The notes: generated by a model from the sequence alone, not told the origin. Positions 16,140 through 25,487 are shown, numbered from the stretch's first letter. The stretch is DNA of 42,217 bases from Clostridia bacterium (GCA_017465155.1 JAFTWV010000083.1:1-42217); one strand, 5' to 3'. A program made the numbers and translations.

Positions 16140-17642
16140 TCATCCGTTTCCATAGGTAGAGTATTCGTTGCGTACATATTCTCCGCCGAAATCATCCGTA
16201 TACAGGGTCATCACACCCTCATCGCTCAAGGACAGGCCGAATTTCATCTCCGCATTAACCTCGTTGACAAACGTGACCTCATAGAGGGGACGTTCGGCAT
16301 ACGCTGCGCCGACAGGACAGTCGGTCAGTCGCCATCGACCGCTGTCGATCACCGTCCAGCCGGAGCTGCCGCGGCTGAAGAGCTTATAGGCACCGTTTGA
16401 ATAAAGCTCCATGCGGGTCATGACGCTGTCTGCCGCTTCAACGGCTTCCCACTTGCCGATCAGCAGATCCATTACATCCCAGCGCAAAGGCACATAACCC
16501 GTCAGATCCGTGTCCCACTGGGCGAGATCCATTTCGGCAGCAGGGCTGTTCAAGTCGCGCAGAGGAACAAATCCCCAGAAGGTCTGCCCGGCCTGCTCGT
16601 AAGCCACGTAGGCATAGTAATCTCCGTAGACCGCAAGCCCCTTGAGAGACGTGCCTGCAGGGATCTTCACCTGCGCGTACTGGGATACGTCGGGATCATC
16701 GGTGAGATAGGTATCCCGGATGGCATCAAGCCGCACGTCGATCTGCGTCAGCGGCAGCTCCACTGGTTCAGACATCAGCCGGCGGTTCACGAAGCCGATG
16801 CGGCGCGTGCGGCTGCTGACCTCGTAGGAAACGAGCGTCCAGTCCCCGTACTCGCCCAGCAGGAGCATTTCGCCGCTGGTAGAAACGGAAGCCTTGCCGC
16901 TGGAAGCACGGTAGGAATTCTTGTCCGGAGCGCTGTAAACAGCCAGCTTCTCGCCCTTTTTTTCACCGGGCCAGCGCTGAACCGCACCGAAGGAACGGCC
17001 GGAAGACATGAGTGCCTTAAGCCGTTCCGCCACGCTGCTCATCTGGCGCGCATCCTGCATCGTGCGGGGCAGGAGGGTGATGTTGAAGGTATCAAGGGTG
17101 ACCTTCTCCACCGTCCACATGCCGTCACCGATGGGCTCGCCGGCGTTCTCCCGTCCGGACTGCCAGATCAGATAGCCGCCCTCCTGCAGCATAAGACTGT
17201 TGCTGTAGCTGGAGTCTGCATGGAATACCGCCTGCGTGAGCACATATTCCCCTTCGTCATATTCAAAGATGTAATACTCCCGATCGCCATAGGACAGGCG
17301 GAACCCATTGTCTGTGTGGCTGAGGGAAGGGGAGGCAGCGCGGCTGTCGCCGGGCTGGTAAACCGCGAGGGTCGATTTCACATCCGCTGCCCACAAACCG
17401 TCCTCCTTGAACGCCGTGATCAGCTGACTGTGATAGCGGCTGGACATGATGGCATGGCTCACCTGACGGCCATACAGAGAAGCATTGCCGTCGTCCGCAT
17501 CGGCGGTATATTCATCATAGGTTTCATCCTTGGAGACGATATTCAGCACACCGCCCCGCAGCCCCCAGCCATTCGCCAGCGCCCCGGCAGACAGGGTACA
17601 CAAAAGCAGACAGACCATCGTCATCAGCAGAATCTTCTTCAT
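16140..17642 (-). CDS. Secreted protein with SH3-like segments, unknown function
   Basis: A 500-residue exported protein with signal peptide MKKILLMTMVCLLLCTLSAGALA. I do not recognise a family for the whole chain. Two segments resemble SH3b domains: about 215-290 (KLAVYSAPDKNSYR ... GDWTLVSYEV ... GFVNRRLM) and about 300-370 (DTYLTDDPDVSQYAQVKIPAG ... GFVPLRDL). The C-terminal 110 residues (LIGKWEAVEA ... MELYSNGAYKLF ... GRWRLTD) look like a small lipocalin-type barrel. The next gene upstream ends its protein with a similar segment (ILGMWEDQSGRRYIF). The start at 17642 has GGAGG 10 bases upstream, inside the palindrome at 17643-17656. An extracytoplasmic wall-binding or sensing role is a guess. 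Confidence 0.7.
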   Translation of the reverse strand: MKKILLMTMVCLLLCTLSAGALANGWGLRGGVLNIVSKDETYDEYTADADDGNASLYGRQVSHAIMSSRYHSQLITAFKEDGLWAADVKSTLAVYQPGDSRAASPSLSHTDNGFRLSYGDREYYIFEYDEGEYVLTQAVFHADSSYSNSLMLQEGGYLIWQSGRENAGEPIGDGMWTVEKVTLDTFNITLLPRTMQDARQMSSVAERLKALMSSGRSFGAVQRWPGEKKGEKLAVYSAPDKNSYRASSGKASVSTSGEMLLLGEYGDWTLVSYEVSSRTRRIGFVNRRLMSEPVELPLTQIDVRLDAIRDTYLTDDPDVSQYAQVKIPAGTSLKGLAVYGDYYAYVAYEQAGQTFWGFVPLRDLNSPAAEMDLAQWDTDLTGYVPLRWDVMDLLIGKWEAVEAADSVMTRMELYSNGAYKLFSRGSSGWTVIDSGRWRLTDCPVGAAYAERPLYEVTFVNEVNAEMKFGLSLSDEGVMTLYTDDFGGEYVRNEYSTYGNG

Positions 17643-17656
17643 GAGGAAATTTCCTC
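17643..17656 (-). promoter_or_regulatory. Palindrome covering the ribosome binding site
   Basis: A perfect 14-base palindrome GAGGAAATTTCCTC directly abuts the start codon of the gene at 16140-17642 and contains part of its Shine-Dalgarno. In RNA it could fold as a 5-bp stem and partly hide the site. Confidence 0.35.
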
Positions 17657-17750
17657 CTTTCTTCTGCCAATACAACGCCGGACTGTCTGCTTTTCATGCA
17701 GAAAAGTTGTAACAACCTCGGTATCACAAAGCATCTGCCCGGGCTGCGGA

Positions 17751-20700
17751 TCACTCCGCCACGCGAGTCAGATAGATGGACACCTTCGTGCCGGAACGCA
17801 TGTCATGGAGCCATGCATTATTCTTCGTCACTCCGCCGAGGGTATGCGTCTGTGTCATGGCGGCGATATCCTTGCCGGTGCTCATGTCGGTACCGTCGAT
17901 GGTGAAGTAAAGATTCTCGCCCGCAAGGCTGCAGGTGCCGCTTCCGTCAAAAATATAGCGGCGGCCTGACTGATCCTCCCACATGCCAAGGATCATGTAG
18001 CAGGGACGCTGCAGGATGGTCGACACATCCTTATAGGTGGGGGGCAGCTCGGCATAGCAGGCATAGGCCTCATAGGGGCGGCCCTCCGCATACAGACGCT
18101 TGCCCTCGTAGTAGCACGCCTCGCGGTACAGATCCTCCAGATAGGCATATTTGGCAGGGGCGTTTGTCAGATCCATGGAGCGCATCTGCAGGTAGATATG
18201 GGTGTAGTCCTTCTTCTCATGGGCGGTGGCCACAATGGTTGCCACACCGCCGTAGTACAGCTCATACATGGCCTGTGACTGCGCGGAAGCGTCCTTGTAG
18301 CTGCCGATGGAGGCATAGACCTTCGCCGCAGCAACAAGCTCGCCTGCATTGGCAAGCGACTGCGCCTGCTCATAGCGCGTGCGAGGAACCCGATCCTGAC
18401 TGTCAGCATAATTCCCGAGGGCCTCGAAAGCAGCGACAGCTTCATCCCATGATCCGCCGGCCGCCAGCTTCGCCGCCTGATTATAGCGCAGCTGCAGCAC
18501 ACGATCCGCACTGTCGCCATAGCCGTTCATAGCTGTGAACGCAGCAATAGCAGCCTCCCAGTCGCCAGACTTGGCAAGAGCGTCCGCGGCGCTATACCTC
18601 AGCTGCTCTGCACGGTCAGCGCTGTTGCTGTAATCGCCCAGCACGTCAAAGGCAGCGGCAGCTTCCAGCAGATTGCCCGCTTCCGCAAGGGCCTCTGCAG
18701 CCTCATAACGGAGCTTGTTTGCACGGTCAGCACTGTCGCTGTAGCCGCTCAGGGCGTCGAAGGCGGCGGCTGCGGCTTCCCAGTCTGTGGAGATCAGTGC
18801 TTCTGCGGCTTCATAGCGCAGCTTACCCGCGCGATCCGCGCTGTCGCTGTAATCACCCAGCGCGTCGAAAGCGGCGGCGGCAGCTTCCCAGTCCGCAGCT
18901 ATCAGCGCTTCTGCATCCTCATACTGCATCTTGTGCGCACGATCAGCGCTGTCCTTGTAGCTGCCAATGGCCGCAAAGGCAGCGATGGCAGCGTCACGCT
19001 GACCGGCAGCCAGCAGCCCCTCCGCCGCGTCATAGCGCAGCTGATTGATCTGTTCCGAGCTGTTGTCATTTTCACCCATGGCTCCGAAGGCGGCCTTCGC
19101 AGCCTCCCAGTCACCCGCCATGGCAAAGGACACGGCAGCGTCGTAACGCAGCTGATTGGCACGAGAGGCACTGTCGCTGTAATCGCCAAGGGCGTCGAAG
19201 GCAGCAGCAGCGGCCTTCCAATCGCCGGATTCTGCTGTTTTTGCAGCGTCCGCATAGCGGATGGCAGCTGCCTGCGAGGCGCTGTCCGCATAATTTCCAA
19301 GAGCATCGAAGGCCGCAAGGGCCGCGGCTTCATCCGTTTCAAGGAGCGTCACAGCCGCAGCATAACGCAGTGCACGGGCCCGGTCGGCGCTGTCGGCGTA
19401 ATTCCCCAGTGCCTCGAAGGCGGCAAGAGCAGCGGCTTCGTCCGTTTCAATCAGCGCTTCTGCCATGGCGTAGCGCAGCGCGTTTGCCTGCGCGGCACTG
19501 TCGCTGTAATCGCCAAGCGCCTCAAAGGCGATGACGCCCGCAGCAGGGTCCGTAGCAGCGATGGTCTGGGCAGCCTTGTAGCGCAGCTCGCTGGCGCGCT
19601 CTGCACTATTGCTGTAGGCATCCAGCGCATCAAAGGCAGCGATGGCTTCTTCCACCTTTCCGTCGGCAGCCAGTACTGCGGCGGCAGCATAACGCAGCTG
19701 ATTAGCCTGATCCGCGCTGTCGCTGTAATCGCCAAGAGCTTCAAAAGCAGCCAGCGCCGCATCCGTCTCTCCCTTTTCAACAAGGGCAGCAGCAAGGGCA
19801 TAATCACAAGCCTTGACCTTCGTCGCCGCATCGCTGTATGTGCCAAGTTCAGCATAGGCCGCCCGCGCATCTGCAATGCTGCCCTTTTCATATAGCTGAC
19901 CAGCACGGACATAGCGGGCCTTCTGCAGCTGGGAAACGCTGTCCTTGTATTCCCCAAGCTCCGTGTATCGGGCAATGGCCTGACTGACGCTGGCTTCATC
20001 CCCGGCTGCAAGGAGCTTGCCCGCCTGCTCGTAACGGGTGGCAGACAGCTGAGCCGCTGCATCGCTGTAATCGCCCAGCAGCGTATACAGGGACGCTGAT
20101 TGCTCATAATCGCCGCTTTCGCGCAGCTCCCCGGCCCAGTCATAGCGGCAGCGGGCAATCATCTCCGCGCTGTCCTTATGGTCAATAACCTTTGTGAAGC
20201 CTTCGATGGCCTGGGCATAATCGCCGCGGATATAGGCGTTGTTCGCCGGAAGATAGGTGCAGTCCAGCAGCAGGCTCGCCGCATCCTCATAATCAACAGG
20301 GAGCTGGCTGAGCAGCGCCGCCGCATCTGCATAGCGGATCTCCCGCAGCGCCTTTTTCGCCGCCTCGTAGGTGGACAGCGCCCACTTTTCCCGTGCATCG
20401 CGATAATCGAGAATCTTGCTGAACAGCTGCGCCGCACGCTCATAATCAAAGGTTTCATAAGCGACGCTGGCAGGCACATAGAAGCATTCGTTGGCCTGAT
20501 CGGCCGCATCTTTGTATCCAATGGCAAGATAGAATTCCTCAGCAGCTTCATCCGTCTTGCCTTCCGCGCGCAGCGTCACGCCAAGGTCATAGTGATACCG
20601 GGCAATCCGCTCATCCGCATCACGATGACCGGGAATCTCCGCAAGGAGCGCCAGCCCCGTCTCCGGATCGCCCGTATCCAGGGCAAGGGTACCGGGGTAA

Positions 20701-22013
20701 TACCACGTATCCTTGTACAGAGATGCGCTTTCCTTGTATTCACCCAGCGCTAAAAGAGCCGCACGGGCCCCCTCCCAGTCGCCGTCGTCCAGCTTCTGAA
20801 CAGCACGGATGTAGGCGATCTCCTTGAGCTGCGAGGCAGATTCCTCATCGCCGATGGCGATATAAAGCGCCTCTGCCTCGTCAAGACGGCCCTCGCTCAG
20901 CATGATGTCCGCCTGCGCCGCATCCAGAAGGGCGATATACGCCGGCACAACGGCACGCAAATCCGCCGTTTCCGCCATATCGGAAGCATTCAGGGACGTC
21001 AGGAGCCCACGTGCTTCGATTATCGCAGCTTCCGACACTGCGGCGCTGACAGCGGTATCGGGGCTCGCAGGTATATGACCGACGCGGCTGTCCTCCTCTG
21101 TCACGGGCGTACCGGGTGTGAAGCCGATCAGGGTCATCGCACGGGCATAGCGGCTGCGCTGCACCATTTCGTCGGCAGCCCGGTAACCAGGCAGTGCAGC
21201 AAAGGCCGTCTCCGCATCCTGATATCCTTCAGCAGCAGCTGCATCCTCATAATCCTTCATAGCCAGCTCGTATTTTACATAGGGAATGCCATAGGCCGCC
21301 GCACCCCAGGCCAGACCGCCTGCCATCGCCAGCGCCAGCATCCCCTTGACAATGCCGCCCTTCTTTTTCCGGCGGCGGACAAAGTCCTTTTCCCCCGATT
21401 CCTGCATACGGCTGGACTGGGCAAGCACCTCGCGGCCCTTTGCAGTCAGCTCTGCATCCCGTGCGGCAACAGCTGCGTCAATGGCCTCGCGGCTGTATCG
21501 CTCAAAAACATCTTCCTTGTCCCGGTGGCAGCGGGCACAGGTCACGTCGCTGTCCAGATTCGGACGGCCGCAGACACACACCCACAGCCCCTTTTGCTGG
21601 GACGGATAGCCCGAGGCCATATCGCCTGCGATAGCCCGGAGCGTCGTCAGCTGGGAGGAGCGGCGCAGGTTGTTAGGCTCATATTCGATCATCGCATCCT
21701 TATCCCTGCGCCAGACAGAGCTGTTGTCAAACCACACCTTATCCACCGTGATCTCATAGACCTCGGCACGGATGTGATTCTCCACCGGAACAGTCATCCG
21801 GAATTTCTTGCCGGGAGAGCCCGCCAGCGAACGTCCGCGGTGAATGATCTTGGCAGATTCCTCGCCGTCAGAGGAGGACAGCGTCAGCGTCACCTCCACA
21901 GATACCACCTGCAGGGAAGACAGATTGAACAGCGTTACGTCACAGGCAGGATAGTCCTCCCCGGGCAGGGTCACTTTCCACGCCTCGACAGGACAGGTCA
22001 GGTCGATTTTCAT
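17751..22013 (-). CDS. Giant zinc-ribbon, membrane-anchored TPR-like repeat protein
   Basis: A 1,420-residue protein. The order is: an N-terminal beta-rich domain (1-105); a zinc ribbon with Cys146, Cys148, Cys159 and Cys162 (WVCVCGRPN ... CARC); a helical linker; a basic stretch RRRKKK (213-218); one membrane helix (about 221-241); and a spacer. Then come about 23 tandem repeats of 36-40 residues (about 400-1250) with consensus Y..A..L...GDW.AA.AAF.ALGDYSDSADRA..LRY. A 170-residue C-terminal region ends in a small barrel-like segment (ILGMWEDQSG). By the positive-inside rule the ribbon is cytoplasmic and the repeats are outside. The repeats are TPR-like helical hairpins and probably form a long superhelix. 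There is no catalytic motif. GGAGG lies 9 bases before the ATG. A scaffold or trans-membrane sensor role is inference. Confidence 0.8.
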   Translation of the reverse strand: MKIDLTCPVEAWKVTLPGEDYPACDVTLFNLSSLQVVSVEVTLTLSSSDGEESAKIIHRGRSLAGSPGKKFRMTVPVENHIRAEVYEITVDKVWFDNSSVWRRDKDAMIEYEPNNLRRSSQLTTLRAIAGDMASGYPSQQKGLWVCVCGRPNLDSDVTCARCHRDKEDVFERYSREAIDAAVAARDAELTAKGREVLAQSSRMQESGEKDFVRRRKKKGGIVKGMLALAMAGGLAWGAAAYGIPYVKYELAMKDYEDAAAAEGYQDAETAFAALPGYRAADEMVQRSRYARAMTLIGFTPGTPVTEEDSRVGHIPASPDTAVSAAVSEAAIIEARGLLTSLNASDMAETADLRAVVPAYIALLDAAQADIMLSEGRLDEAEALYIAIGDEESASQLKEIAYIRAVQKLDDGDWEGARAALLALGEYKESASLYKDTWYYPGTLALDTGDPETGLALLAEIPGHRDADERIARYHYDLGVTLRAEGKTDEAAEEFYLAIGYKDAADQANECFYVPASVAYETFDYERAAQLFSKILDYRDAREKWALSTYEAAKKALREIRYADAAALLSQLPVDYEDAASLLLDCTYLPANNAYIRGDYAQAIEGFTKVIDHKDSAEMIARCRYDWAGELRESGDYEQSASLYTLLGDYSDAAAQLSATRYEQAGKLLAAGDEASVSQAIARYTELGEYKDSVSQLQKARYVRAGQLYEKGSIADARAAYAELGTYSDAATKVKACDYALAAALVEKGETDAALAAFEALGDYSDSADQANQLRYAAAAVLAADGKVEEAIAAFDALDAYSNSAERASELRYKAAQTIAATDPAAGVIAFEALGDYSDSAAQANALRYAMAEALIETDEAAALAAFEALGNYADSADRARALRYAAAVTLLETDEAAALAAFDALGNYADSASQAAAIRYADAAKTAESGDWKAAAAAFDALGDYSDSASRANQLRYDAAVSFAMAGDWEAAKAAFGAMGENDNSSEQINQLRYDAAEGLLAAGQRDAAIAAFAAIGSYKDSADRAHKMQYEDAEALIAADWEAAAAAFDALGDYSDSADRAGKLRYEAAEALISTDWEAAAAAFDALSGYSDSADRANKLRYEAAEALAEAGNLLEAAAAFDVLGDYSNSADRAEQLRYSAADALAKSGDWEAAIAAFTAMNGYGDSADRVLQLRYNQAAKLAAGGSWDEAVAAFEALGNYADSQDRVPRTRYEQAQSLANAGELVAAAKVYASIGSYKDASAQSQAMYELYYGGVATIVATAHEKKDYTHIYLQMRSMDLTNAPAKYAYLEDLYREACYYEGKRLYAEGRPYEAYACYAELPPTYKDVSTILQRPCYMILGMWEDQSGRRYIFDGSGTCSLAGENLYFTIDGTDMSTGKDIAAMTQTHTLGGVTKNNAWLHDMRSGTKVSIYLTRVAE
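18265..20816 (-). repeat. About 23 tandem coding repeats of 36-40 codons
   Basis: In-frame repeats inside the giant TPR-like gene. The first nine (20816 down to about 19810) are divergent; those from about 19800 to 18400 are much more alike, suggesting recent expansion. Most units have 37 codons; five have 36 (three consecutive, then two consecutive) and one has 40. Confidence 0.85.
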
Positions 22014-22054
22014 CGGCCGCCGCCTCCTTTCCGCGCATTTGCTTCACATATTGA

Positions 22055-22088
22055 TAAAAAAGGCTCCCTTCCTGACCGATGAGAGCCT
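22055..22088 (-). terminator. Terminator between the unknown secreted gene and the TPR gene
   Basis: On the minus strand AGGCTCTC / GGGAGCCT (8 bp with one wobble), a 12-base loop, then TTTTTTAT. It lies 10 bases past the stop at 22099. I saw no separate promoter for the TPR-like gene, so partial read-through may feed it. Confidence 0.75.
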
Positions 22089-22098
22089 CCCTGACGGT

Positions 22099-23292
22099 TT
22101 ATTCCGCCATGTACAGCATGATCTCGTCCAGCACCATGGTCGTGAAGCGCAGGTTCAGCACCACATGGCTGCCGTCCTCCAGCACCAGACCGTAGCGCAG
22201 GGTCGCAGAAGCGTCGGAGCCATATTCCGCCACGCCGAATTCACCGCTTGCCTCGCTCCCGTAAAGCTCCTCCCGGGAGACGCCGTCAAACTCGCCCTCG
22301 CCGTTGCGGAACCGGTTGAACACCTCCGGGAAGGTATCTCCCACACGCACTGCGCGGGGGCCTTCCATGCCGTCGGTGGTCAGCATGAGCATATACACAC
22401 GGGGATTGGTCTTGTCCGCATTGTAGAGGAAGGTGATCTCACAGTCCGCAAAGGTCATGGTGCGGATATGCCCATTTCCGCTGTCCTCCAGCCAGAGGTC
22501 GTCAATGGGATTGCCCAGAACGCCGACTGCCTCTTCAGGCGTCATGGACGCAAAGTCAAGCCCGGAAAACTGCAGATCCTCTCCGCCGAACTTCGCCAGT
22601 GACGCGCCGTCATAGCTGAAAGGAACCTGCGCGTAGCTGTCCGCAATGGCCACATCGCGAAGGGCAGTCAGCACATCATAGACCTGCCGCTGGGTGATGC
22701 GGCTGTTCAGGCCGTACACGCGGATGGCGCTGACAGTGCCGTCCTGCATGGTGTAGATCACGCCCGCATCGGTATAGCCGTCGCCGCCGGTAGTCATCTG
22801 GTCATGCACCGCATACTGGATGGTCTCCACGCGCTGGCCATTCCGCTGCACCTGTGCCCACTGCAGAGAGTCAGGCAGCAGATCAATGCTGTACAGCACA
22901 GCAAAATCACGGGTGCCGCGCAGCCCGTCATTTTCATGATAGAAGGCCGAGAGAATGACCGCCGTCGTATCGTCAATGCAGGTTCCACGGGGACCCTCCT
23001 CCTCCGGGGAGGTGATGACCACCGCGCTGATGGCCGTATCCTCACTCATGACAGGCGTATCGGCATAAATCGTCGCAAAATCATAGATGAACTCATAACC
23101 CTCATCCGTGATGCTGTTTGCAGGATCATTCAAGGGCGTGGACGCAATGGCACGGGCCTGATAGCGAGTTGCCCATTCCGTCAGCTCCTGCAGCAGCAGC
23201 GTATCCGCCTCATTTTCCTCCGCAGCTGCCATACACGGCACAAGCACCGCAGCCAGAAGCATCAGGAGCAGACTCTTCATCTTTTTCATCAT
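22099..23292 (-). CDS. Secreted protein with a duplicated GPR motif, unknown function
   Basis: A 397-residue exported protein with signal peptide MMKKMKSLLLMLLAAVLVPCMAAA. No known family is recognised. The motif EEEGPRGTCIDDTTAVILSAF (written in part) in the middle and MEGPRAVRVGDTFPEVFNRF near residue 325 look like two copies of one unit, each leading into a short beta-rich module. I have the impression that this GPRxxxxGD-type motif recurs in secreted Clostridial proteins, but I cannot name a family. The start at 23292 was chosen because AAGGAG lies 6 bases upstream; longer in-frame starts lack a site. It is divergent from the SH3b gene. Confidence 0.65.
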   Translation of the reverse strand: MMKKMKSLLLMLLAAVLVPCMAAAEENEADTLLLQELTEWATRYQARAIASTPLNDPANSITDEGYEFIYDFATIYADTPVMSEDTAISAVVITSPEEEGPRGTCIDDTTAVILSAFYHENDGLRGTRDFAVLYSIDLLPDSLQWAQVQRNGQRVETIQYAVHDQMTTGGDGYTDAGVIYTMQDGTVSAIRVYGLNSRITQRQVYDVLTALRDVAIADSYAQVPFSYDGASLAKFGGEDLQFSGLDFASMTPEEAVGVLGNPIDDLWLEDSGNGHIRTMTFADCEITFLYNADKTNPRVYMLMLTTDGMEGPRAVRVGDTFPEVFNRFRNGEGEFDGVSREELYGSEASGEFGVAEYGSDASATLRYGLVLEDGSHVVLNLRFTTMVLDEIMLYMAE

Positions 23293-23622
23293 GTTTCTCT
23301 CCTTACTCGACATCCGCAATCGGATGGTATAATCAGCCGATTCTATTTTACCGCAAAATCTGCGGGATGTACAGCCTTGAAATGCCGTGAAAGTGTAAAA
23401 TTCGCGCGTTTTTCTCAATGGTACATTTATCCACAAACAGCGGGCGTTTCCATGGGATACAGGGCAGCTCTCTCCGAATTGCTGGAAAAATACCCTTTGA
23501 GACGTCTTCGTTTGGCATATGATACCAGCATGAAGACGCAATGCAGGCCCTTTTCTGTCCGTTTTGATGGACGAGAGCGCGCTTCAAACGACGCTCCAGA
23601 ACCGCAAAGGAGGATATATCCC
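23293..23622. other. Divergent promoter region
   Basis: These 330 bases separate two divergent envelope-protein genes. A perfect DnaA box TTATCCACA lies at 23427-23435. On the minus strand TTGCGG (23356-23351) with ATTATA or TATACC near 23326-23333 may serve the leftward gene. On the plus strand TTGAGA (23497-23502) and TATGAT (23518-23523) are only 15 bases apart, so the rightward promoter is uncertain. No gene is seen. Confidence 0.45.
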
Positions 23623-24549
23623 ATGAAGCACATCAACATCAAGAAGCTGGCCGGTCTGACCGCTGCGGCAACCATGCTGCTGAGCACGACCGCCGCTATG
23701 GCGAAGACGGCTGACAGCGCCCTGGTTCAGGGCGGCGCGCTGAATCTGCGTGAAACCGCATCCCTGAGCGCAAAGGTGCTGGGACAGTTCCCCACGGGGA
23801 CGCTGGTGGAAATCGTCGAACACGGCGAGACCTGGCACAAGGTTGAAGTGGGCGGCAAGTCCGGCTACATGATGGCCAAGTTCCTGAACACGGCCGAGAA
23901 GGAGCTGACCGCTGTCGTCCGCACCAACACCGGCATCGGCCTGAATCTGCGCGAAGAGCCTTCCATGTCCGGCAGCATCATCACTTCTGTGAAGAACGGC
24001 GGCTCCGTCACCGTGCTGCAGAAAGGAACAGTCTGGTCCCGCGTCAGCGTGGACGGCACAGAGGGCTTCATGTCCACAGCGTTCCTGCGCTTTGGCAGCA
24101 GCACCGGCTCCGGCAGCACCTCGTCCACCGGCAAGATCGCCGTGGTGACCAATCCTAAGGAAACGCAGGTCCTCAACCTCCGTCAGAGCCCGTCTCTGGA
24201 CGCAAAGGTGCTGGACTACTACTACAACGGCACCGAGGTGACCATTCTCAAGGCCGGCTCCACCTGGCATAAGGTACAGGTTGAGGACGGCAAGATCGGC
24301 TACATGATGGCCAAGTTCCTGAAGGTGACGGAAGGTACTGCCGAGGTGAAGCCCTTCCAGGCCAGGCTGATCAATGTCAACGGCGGCTCCTACGTCAACT
24401 TCCGCAAGGGCGCGAGCCTGTCCTCCGGCGTGATTGCCCGTCTGCCTGTCGGCTCCGCCGTCACCGTTATCGAGCATGGCACGGACTGGTGCAAGGTCGA
24501 TGTGGACGGAACCGTCGGCTACATTTCCACCTGGTTCATGAACTGGTAA
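23623..24549 (+). CDS. Secreted protein with four bacterial SH3 domains
   Basis: A 308-residue exported protein: signal peptide (MKHINIKKLAGLTAAATMLL ... AMA), then four SH3b (SH3_3) domains at about 30-85, 92-148, 165-222 and 240-308. Each shows the pattern LNLRxxxSLxAKVL, G..VTIL..G..W.KV and GYMMAKFL; the last reads VNFRKGASLSSGV. There is no enzyme domain. SH3b domains usually bind peptidoglycan peptides, so this is probably a wall-associated protein. The start at 23623 follows AAGGAGG by 9 bases; a longer in-frame frame upstream overlaps the divergent gene and is not credible. A terminator lies at 24622-24662. Confidence 0.88.
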   Translation: MKHINIKKLAGLTAAATMLLSTTAAMAKTADSALVQGGALNLRETASLSAKVLGQFPTGTLVEIVEHGETWHKVEVGGKSGYMMAKFLNTAEKELTAVVRTNTGIGLNLREEPSMSGSIITSVKNGGSVTVLQKGTVWSRVSVDGTEGFMSTAFLRFGSSTGSGSTSSTGKIAVVTNPKETQVLNLRQSPSLDAKVLDYYYNGTEVTILKAGSTWHKVQVEDGKIGYMMAKFLKVTEGTAEVKPFQARLINVNGGSYVNFRKGASLSSGVIARLPVGSAVTVIEHGTDWCKVDVDGTVGYISTWFMNW

Positions 24550-24621
24550 TCTCCCGGTTTCCTTCCTGATCCCCTGTTGGTTTCGTTCATTTCAGACAAA
24601 TGCACTCTCCTTTCTCTCCCA

Positions 24622-24662
24622 GCCCGGACGTCACGCAGCCTTTCTGTGACGCCGGGCCTTTT
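24622..24662 (+). terminator. Terminator of the SH3b gene
   Basis: Stem GCCCGG.CGTCAC / GTGACG.CCGGGC with one mismatch and a short loop, followed by CTTTTCC. Confidence 0.75.
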
Positions 24663-24681
24663 CCATGGGAAAGAAGGCAGC

Positions 24682-24714
24682 AAAAAAGCCGGGCTTCCGC
24701 GCAGGAAACCCGGC
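24682..24714 (-). terminator. Terminator of the RpiB-type isomerase gene
   Basis: On the minus strand GCCGGGTTTCC / GGAAGCCCGGC (one mismatch) is followed by TTTTTT. It faces the preceding terminator, so the two convergent genes each have their own. Confidence 0.85.
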
Positions 24715-24800
24715 CCAATTGATCATACCGGAGGAACGCCCTTGTCTGCACCTTTGGGCGGCAGTACCGCAGCGCATCCTCTGTGCTCCGGCGTTCCTGC

Positions 24801-25433
24801 TTACAGGGCCTTCAGGTAGGCAGCGACTTCGTCGTTCTTGCAATAGGGGTAGAAGTACTCGGCAAAGTGCTCGCCGGAAATGGTCTCCTTGAGGAAGTCC
24901 TGATCGATGTCATGGAGGATGTCGATCAGCTTGCGATGGGTAACGAGCTTGACCTGATCGAGGATCTTCTTGTTGCGCTGCTCGGGGATGACGCGCTCCT
25001 TGGGATAGCCCTGACCGTGACCAAAGCCGAAGAGCTGCTGGAAGATCATCTCCAGCTTCAGCTCAGCACCCCAGCCGAAATCCTTGGCAAAGGGCAGCGC
25101 CACGCAGTTGCCGTCGTTGATGTGCGCAAACATGTAGCCGTCAGAAGGATCACACAGGTGGCCGCACAGCACGCCGGGGAAGGAGTTGCAGGCCAGCATC
25201 GCGCCCTCGCCCGTGCCGCAGCCGGTCACAACGTAATCCACAGCGCCCGTCTCCAGCAGAATGCATGCCATCAGGCCGATCTTCACATAAGTCAGCTGGC
25301 AGGCGTCCTCCGCTGTGTACATGCCGTAGTTGACAACCTCATGTCCCATGGGCTCGACAACCTTCTTCAGGGAGGCCTCGATCATCGCGTTCTTCGCTGC
25401 CTGGCTGTTCTCATTGATCAGAGCAATACGCAT
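24801..25433 (-). CDS. RpiB/LacA/LacB family sugar-phosphate isomerase
   Basis: A 210-residue protein. The N-terminal two thirds match ribose-5-phosphate isomerase B/galactose-6-phosphate isomerase: MRIALINENSQAAKN, then CGTGEGAMLACNSFPGVLCG with the family's CGTG turn, and CDPSDGYMFAHINDGNCVALPFA. About 60 extra C-terminal residues (LFGFGHGQGYPKERV ... HDIDQDFLK) extend it beyond the 150 residues of classic RpiB. It should interconvert a ketose and an aldose phosphate in the cytoplasm; whether the substrate is ribose-5-phosphate or another sugar is open. The start at 25433 has AAAGGAT upstream, and a promoter lies at 25488-25516. Confidence 0.85.
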   Translation of the reverse strand: MRIALINENSQAAKNAMIEASLKKVVEPMGHEVVNYGMYTAEDACQLTYVKIGLMACILLETGAVDYVVTGCGTGEGAMLACNSFPGVLCGHLCDPSDGYMFAHINDGNCVALPFAKDFGWGAELKLEMIFQQLFGFGHGQGYPKERVIPEQRNKKILDQVKLVTHRKLIDILHDIDQDFLKETISGEHFAEYFYPYCKNDEVAAYLKAL

Positions 25434-25487
25434 TTCTATTTCATCCTTTCTTTGCACACAAATAAACATTGCATGCTTTTCTTTTCT

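Noticed and set aside
18265-20816. Could the regular repeats be a CRISPR array?
   Set aside because: Period is about 108-120 bases with no identical short repeat and unique spacer pattern, and the frame stays open throughout; these are protein repeats.
18933-22082. Several rightward open frames across the TPR-like gene
   Set aside because: They mirror the coding repeats on the other strand and have no start signals.
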